Notes: a model not told the origin generated them from the letters alone. DNA of 9,881 bases from Acidobacteriota bacterium (GCA_021778815.1 JAJYBW010000106.1:1-9881), one strand, 5' to 3'; shown: positions 1 through 6,413, counted from the first letter of the stretch. A program made the numbers and translations.

Positions 1-1
1 C

Positions 2-184
2 CTCCGCCCTACTTTCCCCTCAATGATGTCGATGCAGCTCGCCCCCCGATCTCGCGAATCACAAGCGCATGCGGGGTCAGCGTTTTGTGCGTTATCTGAC
101 GCTGTGGCGATGGCTGGAATTGTCTTATTGCTGCTGCTGGCCTGGCTGGAACACACGGTGCTGCGACAGGGCATCCGCCTCTAA
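2..184 (+). CDS. Possible C-terminal end of a membrane-anchored protein (partial)
   Basis: The frame is open from the left edge to a TAA at 182-184 and gives about 60 residues. The first 35 or so are mixed polar residues. They are followed by a strongly hydrophobic run (AMAGIVLLLLLAWL) that could cross the membrane, and then a short basic tail (RQGIRL). This looks like a C-terminal membrane anchor. ATG codons at 23, 26 and 32 could in principle start a very short protein, but no ribosome binding site precedes them, so a gene truncated by the window edge is more likely. The protein family cannot be recognised from this tail, and the frame could be chance. Confidence 0.35.
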   Translation, partial: LRPTFPSMMSMQLAPRSRESQAHAGSAFCALSDAVAMAGIVLLLLLAWLEHTVLRQGIRL

Positions 185-243
185 TCCGCATTCGCGCTTC
201 GGAACCGGTGATGCATCATTTCACGCGCCGTGGAACCTTCCGC

Positions 244-291
244 GAAACAAAGATTACGCCCACCACGTTTTGGCAACCGCTTCTTTGTTTC
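244..291. repeat. 10-bp perfect inverted repeat with 28-nt spacer
   Basis: GAAACAAAGA at 244-253 is matched exactly by its reverse complement TCTTTGTTTC at 282-291. It lies in the gap between the left-edge frame and the tRNA-Val gene, downstream of the tRNA 3' end on the minus strand. It could be a factor-binding site or a long stem-loop. No T-run follows it as expected for an intrinsic terminator. The rest of 185-366 shows nothing convincing apart from a 10-bp palindrome (TGATGCATCA) at 209-218. Confidence 0.4.
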
Positions 292-366
292 AGCCGCCGA
301 GCCCGGAGGAATTCCTGCGATCAAGGCCATTGTTCCACTTGAAGGCGTCGTATCTGAGGAAGGTTT

Positions 367-443
<77 letters not shown>

Positions 444-470
444 ATGAGGCTTGCAGTACGGGCCTTCTTG

Positions 471-500
471 AGTCTATGGAAGGCGCGGCTGCGGGGTCAA
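471..500 (-). promoter_or_regulatory. Sigma70-type promoter of tRNA-Val
   Basis: On the minus strand, TTGACC (495-500, 5 of 6 consensus bases) is followed by an 18-nt spacer and TAGACT (471-476, 4 of 6). The -10 box ends 27 nt before the mature tRNA 5' end, leaving a short leader for RNase P to remove. The strong -35 box and the position support it as the tRNA promoter. It lies inside the upstream extension of the plus-strand deacetylase frame, which argues that that gene starts further downstream. Confidence 0.6.
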
Positions 501-575
501 GTTAGCAGATCTCATCCAGTGATCGCGAAGCCCCCGCACATCTGCCGCATGATATCAGCCACACTTGATAGACTC

Positions 576-1469
576 ATGCCAGTGCGCCGACTCATCGTGA
601 ATGCAGACGACTTTGGACTGACCGACGGCATCAACCGTGCCGTGCGAGATCTGCATCAATTGGGCGCGCTGCCGTCGACAACGTTGATGGCTGCAGCCCG
701 ACGCTTTGATGAAGCGGTTGAAATTTCGCGGCAGCAGAAAACTCTCGGCGTCGGCTGTCATATTGTCCTGGTGGATGGAACTCCGGTTGCCAATCCTTCC
801 GCCATTCCCACCCTACTCGACGCCTTCAGCCAGCGTGGCGATGAGCCACGATTTCGCGCGACACTTGGGGAATTTGTTCGCGACCTGTATCTTGGCCGGA
901 TTAACAGCGCCCACATCGAACAGGAAGCCATTGCGCAAATTCAGAGACTGCAACAAGCCGGCGTCGCGGTAACGCATGTCGATACGCACAAGCACACCCA
1001 CATGTTTCCGCCCGTTCTCCACGGCGTATTACGAGCCGCACAAGCCTGCAATGTCCGGGCGATACGCAATCCCTTCGAACCCGCGTGGAGCGTGGCCGCA
1101 ACCCCGGGCGCTGGATTGGTTCGCACCTGGCAGGTTCGCTTGCTGGGCGCGTTACGTCATAGCTTTTGGAAGTCCATAAGGCAGCGAGAGTTTGCCACCA
1201 CGGAGGGTTGCGTCGGCGTTGCCGCAACCGGAACACTGAATAAAGTCGCGCTTCGTGCTTTGCTGGATCGCCTGCCGGACGGTACCTTTGAACTGGTTTG
1301 CCACCCCGCATACATGGACGATGAATTAATGGCAACGCGGACTCGCCTGCAACAATCGCGCCAGTTAGAACTGGCTACATTGCAGGCGCTTCCGTCGATC
1401 CTTGACGACCTCGATTCCTCCGTCCAGCTGATCGATTTTGGTCGTCTATCGGCGGCGAGTCAGCACTGA
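576..1469 (+). CDS. ChbG/HpnK (YdjC-fold) carbohydrate deacetylase
   Basis: The 297-residue product is a ChbG/HpnK-family metal-dependent deacetylase. Family members remove N-acetyl groups from sugars such as chitooligosaccharides (ChbG) or hopanoid-linked GlcNAc (HpnK). Family marks are ADDFG at residues 10-14 (metal and catalytic Asp pair), H62 in GCHIVLVDG, the metal-binding DTHKHTH at 136-142, and CHPAYMD at 242-248. The length is normal for the family. The frame extends up to 444, but that stretch overlaps the tRNA promoter and has no family similarity, so ATG 576 just before the conserved RRLIVNADDFG is preferred. ATG 549 is an alternative; neither has a clear ribosome binding site. No signal peptide is seen, so it is probably cytoplasmic. 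It lies 63 bp upstream of bshA on the same strand, probably as one transcript. The substrate cannot be read from the sequence. GlcNAc-malate is an attractive but unproven guess. Confidence 0.88.
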   Translation: MPVRRLIVNADDFGLTDGINRAVRDLHQLGALPSTTLMAAARRFDEAVEISRQQKTLGVGCHIVLVDGTPVANPSAIPTLLDAFSQRGDEPRFRATLGEFVRDLYLGRINSAHIEQEAIAQIQRLQQAGVAVTHVDTHKHTHMFPPVLHGVLRAAQACNVRAIRNPFEPAWSVAATPGAGLVRTWQVRLLGALRHSFWKSIRQREFATTEGCVGVAATGTLNKVALRALLDRLPDGTFELVCHPAYMDDELMATRTRLQQSRQLELATLQALPSILDDLDSSVQLIDFGRLSAASQH

Positions 1470-1485
1470 ACCAGAAGAATAAGTA

Positions 1486-1517
1486 GCCGGCGATCTTCGA
1501 CCGGCATCTATGGATGC
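1486..1517 (+). other. Two small overlapping hairpins in the bshA leader
   Basis: GCCGG (1486-1490) can pair with CCGGC (1501-1505), and GCATC (1504-1508) with GATGC (1513-1517). The two stems share bases 1504-1505 and so exclude each other. They lie 15 nt before the bshA start. No T-run follows, so they are not a terminator. They may affect translation or be chance. Confidence 0.2.
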
Positions 1518-1532
1518 AGAAAGCGATCGCAT

Positions 1533-2675
1533 ATGAAAATCGGCATCACCTGTTATCCGACGTATGGCGGCAGCGGCGTCGTCGCCACGGAGTTGGGAAT
1601 CGAATTGGCCAATCGCGGCCACGACATTCATTTCATCTCCTACGCGCAGCCATTTCGACTCAGCGGACGCGAAGAGAGAATTCATTTTCACGAAGTCCCA
1701 GTCTCGAATTATCCGCTGTTTGAGTTTCCACCCTACTCGCTGGCGCTGGCGACTCGCATGTCGGAGGTCGCGGAATATTACGACCTGGATCTGCTGCATG
1801 TTCACTATGCAATTCCTCACTCTGTTAGCGCGCTACTGGCCCGGCAGATGCTGGCGCGCAGCGGCCGCCGACTGCCCTTTGTCACTACGTTGCACGGTAC
1901 CGACATTACCCTGGTCGGCGCAGATCGCGCCTACTTGCCGATTACCCGATACGCCATTGATGAGAGTGACGGTGTCACCGCTATCTCCGACTATCTGCGT
2001 CGTAAGACGGTCGAAACGTTCGCGACCACTCGCCCAATCCATGTCATCACGAACTTCGTCAATTGCGACATCTATCTGCGCGATCCGGAGGCCAGCAAAA
2101 TTGTTCGCGCCCAATACGCTGAACCCGGCGAGTCCGTCCTGGTTCATCTGTCGAACTTTCGCCCAGTCAAACGAATTCAAGATGTAATCCGCATTTTTGC
2201 CGGTGTCGCCAAACAAATTCCAGCCAGATTATTGATGGTCGGCGATGGTCCGGAGCGTTCTTCGGCAGAATGGCTGGCAAAATCGCTCAGAATCAGCGAT
2301 CGCATCGCCTTCGTTGGCAAGCACGATCAAGTGAACCACCTATTGCCCGCGGCTGACCTGATGCTGATGCCGAGCGAACTGGAATCTTTTGGACTGGCGG
2401 CTCTGGAAGCCATGGCCTGCGAAGTTCCTACCATCGGCACCAATGTCGGCGGCGTGCCGGAATTGATTCAGGATGGCGTCACTGGCCTGCTGTTTCCTGT
2501 AGGCGATGTGGACGCCATGTCCGCCGCAGCGGTAGGTTTACTGAAAGATCGCGATCGACTGCAAGAAATGGCGCATGCCGGCCGTCAGGAAGCGCAGCGA
2601 ACCTACTGCGCCTCGCGTGTGATTCCAAAGTACGAGGAGTTTTACGAGTCTATCCTGCGCAATTCCGGCCACTGA
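1533..2675 (+). CDS. bshA: N-acetyl-alpha-D-glucosaminyl L-malate synthase BshA
   Basis: The 380-residue product is a GT4 glycosyltransferase with GT-B fold. It matches BshA, which transfers GlcNAc from UDP-GlcNAc to L-malate, the first step of bacillithiol synthesis in the cytoplasm. The N-terminus (MKIGITCYPTYGGSGVVATE) is characteristic of BshA, with the nucleotide-loop GGSG at 12-15. HVHYAIPH at 89-96 and TTLHGTD at 118-124 lie in the acceptor domain. SNFRPVKR at 207-214, GDGPE at 237-241, the EX7E motif (E284 and E292 in ELESFGLAALEA) and NVGGVPE at 304-310 form the UDP-sugar site. The length matches the family. ATG 1533 coincides with the conserved N-terminus; the ribosome binding site is weak. 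Neither bshB nor bshC of the known families is in the window. The last 34 bp overlap the convergent sensor kinase gene. Confidence 0.93.
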   Translation: MKIGITCYPTYGGSGVVATELGIELANRGHDIHFISYAQPFRLSGREERIHFHEVPVSNYPLFEFPPYSLALATRMSEVAEYYDLDLLHVHYAIPHSVSALLARQMLARSGRRLPFVTTLHGTDITLVGADRAYLPITRYAIDESDGVTAISDYLRRKTVETFATTRPIHVITNFVNCDIYLRDPEASKIVRAQYAEPGESVLVHLSNFRPVKRIQDVIRIFAGVAKQIPARLLMVGDGPERSSAEWLAKSLRISDRIAFVGKHDQVNHLLPAADLMLMPSELESFGLAALEAMACEVPTIGTNVGGVPELIQDGVTGLLFPVGDVDAMSAAAVGLLKDRDRLQEMAHAGRQEAQRTYCASRVIPKYEEFYESILRNSGH

Positions 2676-3991
2676 GTCGCCGTGTTGGTGGAGTTGATCG
2701 GGATGGTCAGGATGACACGCGTGCCGCGGCCCGGGCGACTGAGAATCTCAAAGCCCGCGTCTGGACCACAGAGCACCTGCATTCGCTCTCGCACATTGCG
2801 CATGCCGACGCCTGTCCCCGATTGCAATAGTCCGCTGCGATGCACGGGCGGTCCGTTTTCCACTGGCATTCCGACGCCGTCGTCCTCCACCGTAATCACC
2901 AGCTTGTCCTGCTGGAGTCGACTGCGCAAAGTGATGGTCCCGCCACTGATGCGCGGTTCCAGGCCATGCTTGATGCCGTTTTCAATCAGCGGCTGTAGCA
3001 GCATGCTGGGCACCAGAATCTCCAGCGTCTCTGGAGCAATTTCCTTCACCACGCGCAGTTTCTCAATGCCAAAGCGAACCACTTCGATATCGAGATAGTC
3101 ATCTGCGAACTGCAGTTCCTCCCGCAATGGCATCAGATCGTCACGGTCCTGCAGCAGGACCCGCAAAATACTCGCCAGTTTGACGATCAATTCACGAGCC
3201 AGCTCCGGACGAAAGCGTACCAGCGACGCAATCGAGTTGAGCGTGTTGAACAGAAAATGTGGATTGATCTGGCGCTGCAGCGCGTCCAATCGCGCATCCA
3301 TCAGCAGCCTCTCCTGCTCCTTCAGCTTGCGCTCGATGCGGATAGAATTCCAGATCTTCAGCGGAATCCCTACGACCATCGGCGCACAGATGCAGATGGC
3401 AAGAAACAAAAGCCAGCTGTCCGAGTGCAGCGCGAACAAACGCCGCGGGTACAGATGCGAGATCCAGTTGCGCATCACCTGCATACCAAGGATCAGCATC
3501 AGCAGCAGAATCTGGCGATCGAGGCGAGGGCGCATCAGGTTTCTCCGGATCCAGCGATAGATGCTGAGATCGACAAACGGAGAAAACGACCAGATATCCT
3601 CCTCGGAAACAAACGCGCGATAGGTACCGAAGATCAACGCGACAACCAGGTTGAATGGCAATGTGAGATATTCGCGGTGCAGCACTGCCGGAATCGAAAG
3701 AAAAGCCCCAGCGATGAGGGCCGGTGTTGTGCCCAACAAAAGCGCCACCAGAATAACCGCCTCAAATGAAATATCGGCGGCCAGAAAATTCGGCACAACA
3801 ACCCGGACCCACACTCCCAGGGTCAACGGGACGCAGATACACGCCAGCAATCCCAGCATCTGGCCGGCGCTGCGGCGCGTGCTGAGCAGCAGGTTTTTGA
3901 AGACCATCGACCGCGAGAGTGCGCTGGAAAGCGCGGCCGCGACGCCCAGCTTCACCAGCAGCGTGATCAGGATGAGTTTGGAATCAATCAC
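2642..3991 (-). CDS. LytS/YehU-type sensor histidine kinase
   Basis: The 449-residue product is a membrane sensor kinase of the LytS class. Residues 1 to about 210 contain five or six hydrophobic segments (about 5-25, 45-65, 78-103, 112-128, 160-175 and 192-212), like the 5TM-LYT input domain. A short charged linker (220-240) leads to the His_kinase domain with the phosphoacceptor H245 in QINPHFLFNTLNS. An HATPase domain follows: N-box LIENGIKHG at 335-343, G1 box EDDGVGM at 369-375 and G2 box GTGVGMRNVRERM at 392-404. All key residues are present, so it should be active. The start is GTG 3991, bounded by an in-frame stop four codons upstream, with GGAG close before it. Partners of this class are normally LytTR response regulators; none is in the window, so it looks orphaned here. 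It is divergent from ribA, and its tail overlaps bshA. Confidence 0.92.
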   Translation of the reverse strand: MIDSKLILITLLVKLGVAAALSSALSRSMVFKNLLLSTRRSAGQMLGLLACICVPLTLGVWVRVVVPNFLAADISFEAVILVALLLGTTPALIAGAFLSIPAVLHREYLTLPFNLVVALIFGTYRAFVSEEDIWSFSPFVDLSIYRWIRRNLMRPRLDRQILLLMLILGMQVMRNWISHLYPRRLFALHSDSWLLFLAICICAPMVVGIPLKIWNSIRIERKLKEQERLLMDARLDALQRQINPHFLFNTLNSIASLVRFRPELARELIVKLASILRVLLQDRDDLMPLREELQFADDYLDIEVVRFGIEKLRVVKEIAPETLEILVPSMLLQPLIENGIKHGLEPRISGGTITLRSRLQQDKLVITVEDDGVGMPVENGPPVHRSGLLQSGTGVGMRNVRERMQVLCGPDAGFEILSRPGRGTRVILTIPINSTNTATQWPELRRIDS

Positions 3992-4008
3992 GACTCCACT
4001 TTACTCCG

Positions 4009-4021
4009 TCCGCCAGGCGGA
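4009..4021. promoter_or_regulatory. 13-bp palindrome between the sensor kinase gene and ribA
   Basis: TCCGCC (4009-4014) and GGCGGA (4016-4021) form a perfect inverted repeat around a single A. It sits 17 bp upstream of the kinase start codon and may be an operator or a hairpin in that mRNA leader. It overlaps the next inverted repeat by four bases. Confidence 0.35.
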
Positions 4022-4039
4022 TTCGTCGGGAAGAATCCG
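4018..4039. promoter_or_regulatory. 7-bp inverted repeat at the ribA promoter
   Basis: CGGATTC (4018-4024) and GAATCCG (4033-4039) are perfect inverted arms with an 8-nt spacer. The repeat covers the place where a -35 box would fall for the TATAAT at 4045-4050, the usual position for a repressor or activator site. In the other direction it could fold in the kinase mRNA leader. The binding factor is unknown. Confidence 0.4.
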
Positions 4040-4044
4040 GGCCC

Positions 4045-4050
4045 TATAAT
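4045..4050 (+). promoter_or_regulatory. Perfect -10 box for ribA, probably leaderless
   Basis: TATAAT ends six bases before the ribA ATG (4057), so transcription would begin at or near the A of the start codon. The -35 region (about 4022-4027, TTCGTC) is poor, which suggests dependence on an activator or another contact. GAGG at 4052-4055 is only one base from the ATG, too close to act as a normal ribosome binding site. Confidence 0.5.
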
Positions 4051-4056
4051 CGAGGT

Positions 4057-4722
4057 ATGCCGTTTGAAAGTGTGCGCAAGGCTGCCGAAGCCGACTTCCC
4101 GACTCGCTGGGGCCATTTCCGTATCTTTGGCTTCGTAGGAACGCCTGCGCCCGAGGCCCCCGATCCGGAATGCAAGACCGATCCGGCTCAGTCAAACCCG
4201 CCGGAAGAAATGGTCGCCCTGGTGATGGGAGATGTTTCAAGTGCGCCGCCGATCGTTCGCATCCATTCGCAATGTCTGACCGGGGATGTATTTGGCTCCC
4301 TGCGCTGCGATTGCCGCCTGCAGCTGGAACTGGCATTACGCACCATCGCCGAAGAGGGCGCCGGAATCCTGTTGTACGAGCAGCAGGAAGGTCGCGGCAT
4401 TGGCCTAATGCCAAAACTGCAAGCCTATGCGCTGCAGGACAAAGGCCTGGACACTGTCGAAGCCAACGAGCAGTTGGGTTTCAAGGCAGACTGCCGCGGT
4501 TATGAGCTTCCCGCGGAAGTTCTCAAGCTGATGGGCATCACCGGGGTCCGCCTGATGACCAACAATCCAGACAAGGTGGCTGCGCTGGAATCGGCCGGCA
4601 TTCGCGTGGTCGAACGTCTTTCGTCCGTCGTTGAATCCCAGGAAAGCTTCGAAAAATATCTTCAAGTCAAGCGCGACAAGATGGGCCACATCACCGAAGA
4701 AGCGGATTCGGTGAATTCTTAG
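4057..4722 (+). CDS. ribA: GTP cyclohydrolase II RibA
   Basis: The 221-residue stand-alone enzyme opens GTP to 2,5-diamino-6-ribosylamino-4(3H)-pyrimidinone 5'-phosphate, releasing formate and pyrophosphate. This is the first step of riboflavin synthesis, in the cytoplasm. The zinc cysteines C73, C84 and C86 have the same spacing as in E. coli RibA. QEGRGIGL lies at 110-117. Y124 and R147 correspond to the catalytic E. coli Y105 and R128. LMTNNPDK lies at 166-173. There is no fused DHBP synthase (RibB) domain. Residues about 29-51 form a proline- and acid-rich insert not present in E. coli RibA, whose function is unknown. ATG 4057 is used; GTG 4072 is an alternative if the mRNA starts at 4057 and is not read leaderless. 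No FMN riboswitch fits in the 65-bp upstream gap. The stop codon interlocks with that of the convergent DinB gene. Confidence 0.95.
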   Translation: MPFESVRKAAEADFPTRWGHFRIFGFVGTPAPEAPDPECKTDPAQSNPPEEMVALVMGDVSSAPPIVRIHSQCLTGDVFGSLRCDCRLQLELALRTIAEEGAGILLYEQQEGRGIGLMPKLQAYALQDKGLDTVEANEQLGFKADCRGYELPAEVLKLMGITGVRLMTNNPDKVAALESAGIRVVERLSSVVESQESFEKYLQVKRDKMGHITEEADSVNS

Positions 4723-5291
4723 GCCGACGGCCGTTCGCGCAGTGCAAGCAATACTTTCGCTGTGGTAATCGCCTGCCCCACATGGCGCTGGGTATGTTCC
4801 GCGCAATGGATTAGCAAACCGGCCACCGCAGTGGGCAGTTGCTTGCGGCCAACCGCCCGCGGTTCTTGCCAGCTTGCAGGACTAATCGCACCCATCCGCC
4901 GTTCCGCATCCCTTAACCCACCTTCAAACTGCGCCAGAATCTCCGCTTTGTTTCCCTCCGGAAGCATCTCCGCCGCCAGCGTTTTCAGTTGCGCCGCCTG
5001 CAACGAATTCCCTTCCGCGTACGTCAGCAATCGATCCAGGCTCCCTGCGATATGGCGCAGTTGAAACGCCACCGATGCAAGCCCGTAAGGACGCGCGTGC
5101 ATCTCTTCTTCGGTGAGCGACCTGCACCATTGCGAGATATCTTCCCTCGCCAACTCCAGAGCATGCAGAATGGCACGCTGCTCGGCTGGAAACTCCGTCA
5201 GCGTACCGCGCAACCACGGTTCCGCTTTTGATGTGGAATTGGATGGGAGCGATACCTCAATTGCAGCGGGATTGGAAGATTCCGGCTTCAT
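4719..5291 (-). CDS. DinB/YfiT-family metal-binding protein
   Basis: The 190-residue product has the four-helix DinB fold signature. The usual metal-binding histidine triad is visible as H80 (FQLRHIAGSLDRLL) and H166 and H170 (AEHTQRHVGQA). Residues 1-24 are polar and probably disordered. The superfamily includes thiol-dependent transferases, among them bacillithiol S-transferases (BstA/YfiT type) and mycothiol-dependent enzymes, as well as many proteins of unknown role. No signal peptide is seen. A bacillithiol role is only suggested by bshA about 2 kb away. ATG 5291 is the only reasonable start in the upstream part of the frame, without a clear ribosome binding site. The gene follows the kinase-like gene on the same strand, but a terminator separates them, so it probably has its own promoter. 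The specific function is unassigned. Confidence 0.82.
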   Translation of the reverse strand: MKPESSNPAAIEVSLPSNSTSKAEPWLRGTLTEFPAEQRAILHALELAREDISQWCRSLTEEEMHARPYGLASVAFQLRHIAGSLDRLLTYAEGNSLQAAQLKTLAAEMLPEGNKAEILAQFEGGLRDAERRMGAISPASWQEPRAVGRKQLPTAVAGLLIHCAEHTQRHVGQAITTAKVLLALRERPSA

Positions 5292-5307
5292 GGCAAGTTG
5301 AGATGCA

Positions 5308-5327
5308 GCGTCGACTCAAGCCGACGC
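5308..5327 (-). other. Hairpin in the DinB gene leader
   Basis: GCGTCG (5308-5313) and CGACGC (5322-5327) form a 6-bp stem with an 8-nt loop, 17 nt upstream of the DinB start codon. No T-run follows on the minus strand. It may be a leader structure, an operator, or incidental. Confidence 0.25.
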
Positions 5328-5342
5328 AAGATTTGCTGCTGC

Positions 5343-5377
5343 AAAAACAACAGGACCGCGATGACTCGCGGCCCTGT
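5343..5377 (-). terminator. Intrinsic terminator of the polynucleotide-kinase-like gene
   Basis: On the minus strand the hairpin has arms of 12 nt (ACAGGGCCGCGA and TCGCGGTCCTGT) and a GTCA loop. Every position pairs, one as G-U, and TGTTTTT follows directly. It begins 18 nt after the stop codon at 5396-5398. The single wobble would be an A-C mismatch in the plus direction, which with the one-sided U-tract points to minus-strand use. Confidence 0.88.
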
Positions 5378-5395
5378 GGATGGTTGAAATCACCA

Positions 5396-6340
5396 TTACG
5401 CCATGGGGATTGCGGACTCCGGCGAACTTTCCGCGCCGCTCTTCACACGCACAACGGTAATTTTATGGAAGCCTTCTTTAAACGATGGTGGACGCAGTCG
5501 CTCTGCCATACTGCGCATTGCGGCTTCATTCACCATGTAATCGCGGCGCATGTTTCGCTCCATGCACACCTCGAACGGCACATCGAAAAAGACGGCGTGC
5601 ACTTCATAGCCAAAGCTGCGAGCCATCTTGATCCACTGCCGTCTTTCATGCGGCGACAGATTGGTCGCGTCGACATAGTTCCACGGCATCTTCGCGATCA
5701 AACGCGCCCGCAACAAAGAGCGCAGTGTCGAAAACACCAGCCCCTGATAGCGTTGTTCGGTAATGTCATCGAAAAGAATGCTGCGCAGCATATCGCTTGA
5801 CAGCGGCGTGACCCCGCGACGTTTGAACCACGTTGTCTTGCCGGATCCAGGCAATCCGATCGCCAGCACCACGTAGCCCTTTGGCGATTTCGACGCCTGT
5901 AACTCTGCCGGGGGCTGCCCCAGCGACTCTGGCTGCGTCTCCATCACCAGGTTTGGATTCGGCTCTGGAAGCGACGATCCCGCACCGCTTTGCGACTCCG
6001 GCTTTGGCTCGCGGCGACCACCAGACTGCCCTTCAGAACGGTTTCCGTGCCGATTTCTCCAATTCCGGCCCGACCGCTTTTCGTCGGACCCGCCAGAGGA
6101 CACGGCTTCGGGCGCGTCGGCAACAGGAGCTGGCTCGGCGCGTTCGGCTCGAGCGGGTACTTTCGCTGCATCCTCGCGCTCGAGCGATTGAGGATACGAC
6201 GGTTGGAGTGGTGTTGGCTGGTCTTGCGGAATCTCGTGGCCAATCTTTCCGGTTGACTCGGAATTGTTGGTCACCGGCTTCTTGCGACGTCTCATTAGTT
6301 TTTCGCGCACCCAATCGCGCATGATGCGCTTGTAACACAT
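5396..6340 (-). CDS. P-loop kinase of the polynucleotide kinase type with long disordered basic N-terminus
   Basis: The 314-residue product has two parts. Residues 1-150 are low-complexity, rich in Pro, Glu, Ser, Arg and Gly, with a basic Arg/Asn/Gly stretch at about 88-114 (RSGRNWRNRHGNRSEG). Residues 154-300 form a P-loop kinase domain. Its Walker A is GLPGSGKT at 162-169. A D-x-x-R pair (D183, R186) matches the catalytic Asp/Arg pair of T4 polynucleotide 5'-kinase. DATNLSPHERR is at 224-234, and an arginine-rich lid (ERNMRRD) is at 261-267. This suggests a nucleotide or RNA 5'-OH kinase of the PNK/AAA_33 group, cytoplasmic. Zeta-toxin or other small-molecule kinases are alternatives. The substrate is not known. 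No RNA ligase or methyltransferase partner is in the window. The frame opens at TTG 6358; ATG 6340 is chosen, with ATGs at 6322 and 6295 also possible. None has a clear ribosome binding site. Confidence 0.82.
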   Translation of the reverse strand: MCYKRIMRDWVREKLMRRRKKPVTNNSESTGKIGHEIPQDQPTPLQPSYPQSLEREDAAKVPARAERAEPAPVADAPEAVSSGGSDEKRSGRNWRNRHGNRSEGQSGGRREPKPESQSGAGSSLPEPNPNLVMETQPESLGQPPAELQASKSPKGYVVLAIGLPGSGKTTWFKRRGVTPLSSDMLRSILFDDITEQRYQGLVFSTLRSLLRARLIAKMPWNYVDATNLSPHERRQWIKMARSFGYEVHAVFFDVPFEVCMERNMRRDYMVNEAAMRSMAERLRPPSFKEGFHKITVVRVKSGAESSPESAIPMA

Positions 6341-6413
6341 TGGCAGCACACGCTGCAAACCGGCGGCCGATTTTGTCGGACTTCGCCGGAAACTCTGCAG
6401 TCATCTGAGCGGC

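Noticed and set aside
444..575. N-terminal extension of the deacetylase from ATG 444
   Set aside because: It begins one base after the tRNA 5' end and runs through the tRNA promoter. The residues have no likeness to the family, which starts at RRLIVNADDFG.
901..1335. 144-residue minus-strand frame opposite the deacetylase gene
   Set aside because: Shadow of a GC-rich coding strand, rich in Arg and Pro with no motif.
1564..2187. 207-residue frame in another phase inside bshA
   Set aside because: It lies wholly within a well-identified BshA and has an implausible Cys/Arg/Ser-rich composition.
3992..4056. FMN riboswitch upstream of ribA
   Set aside because: The gap is too short, lacks the conserved RFN-element segments, and the -10 box leaves no leader.
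5228..5800. 190-residue plus-strand frame across the DinB/kinase-like spacer
   Set aside because: It crosses the terminator at 5343-5377 and is antisense to the conserved kinase domain.
5396..6340. Zeta-type toxin of a toxin-antitoxin pair
   Set aside because: No small antitoxin gene is adjacent, and the D-x-x-R and DATNL-type motifs fit polynucleotide kinases better.
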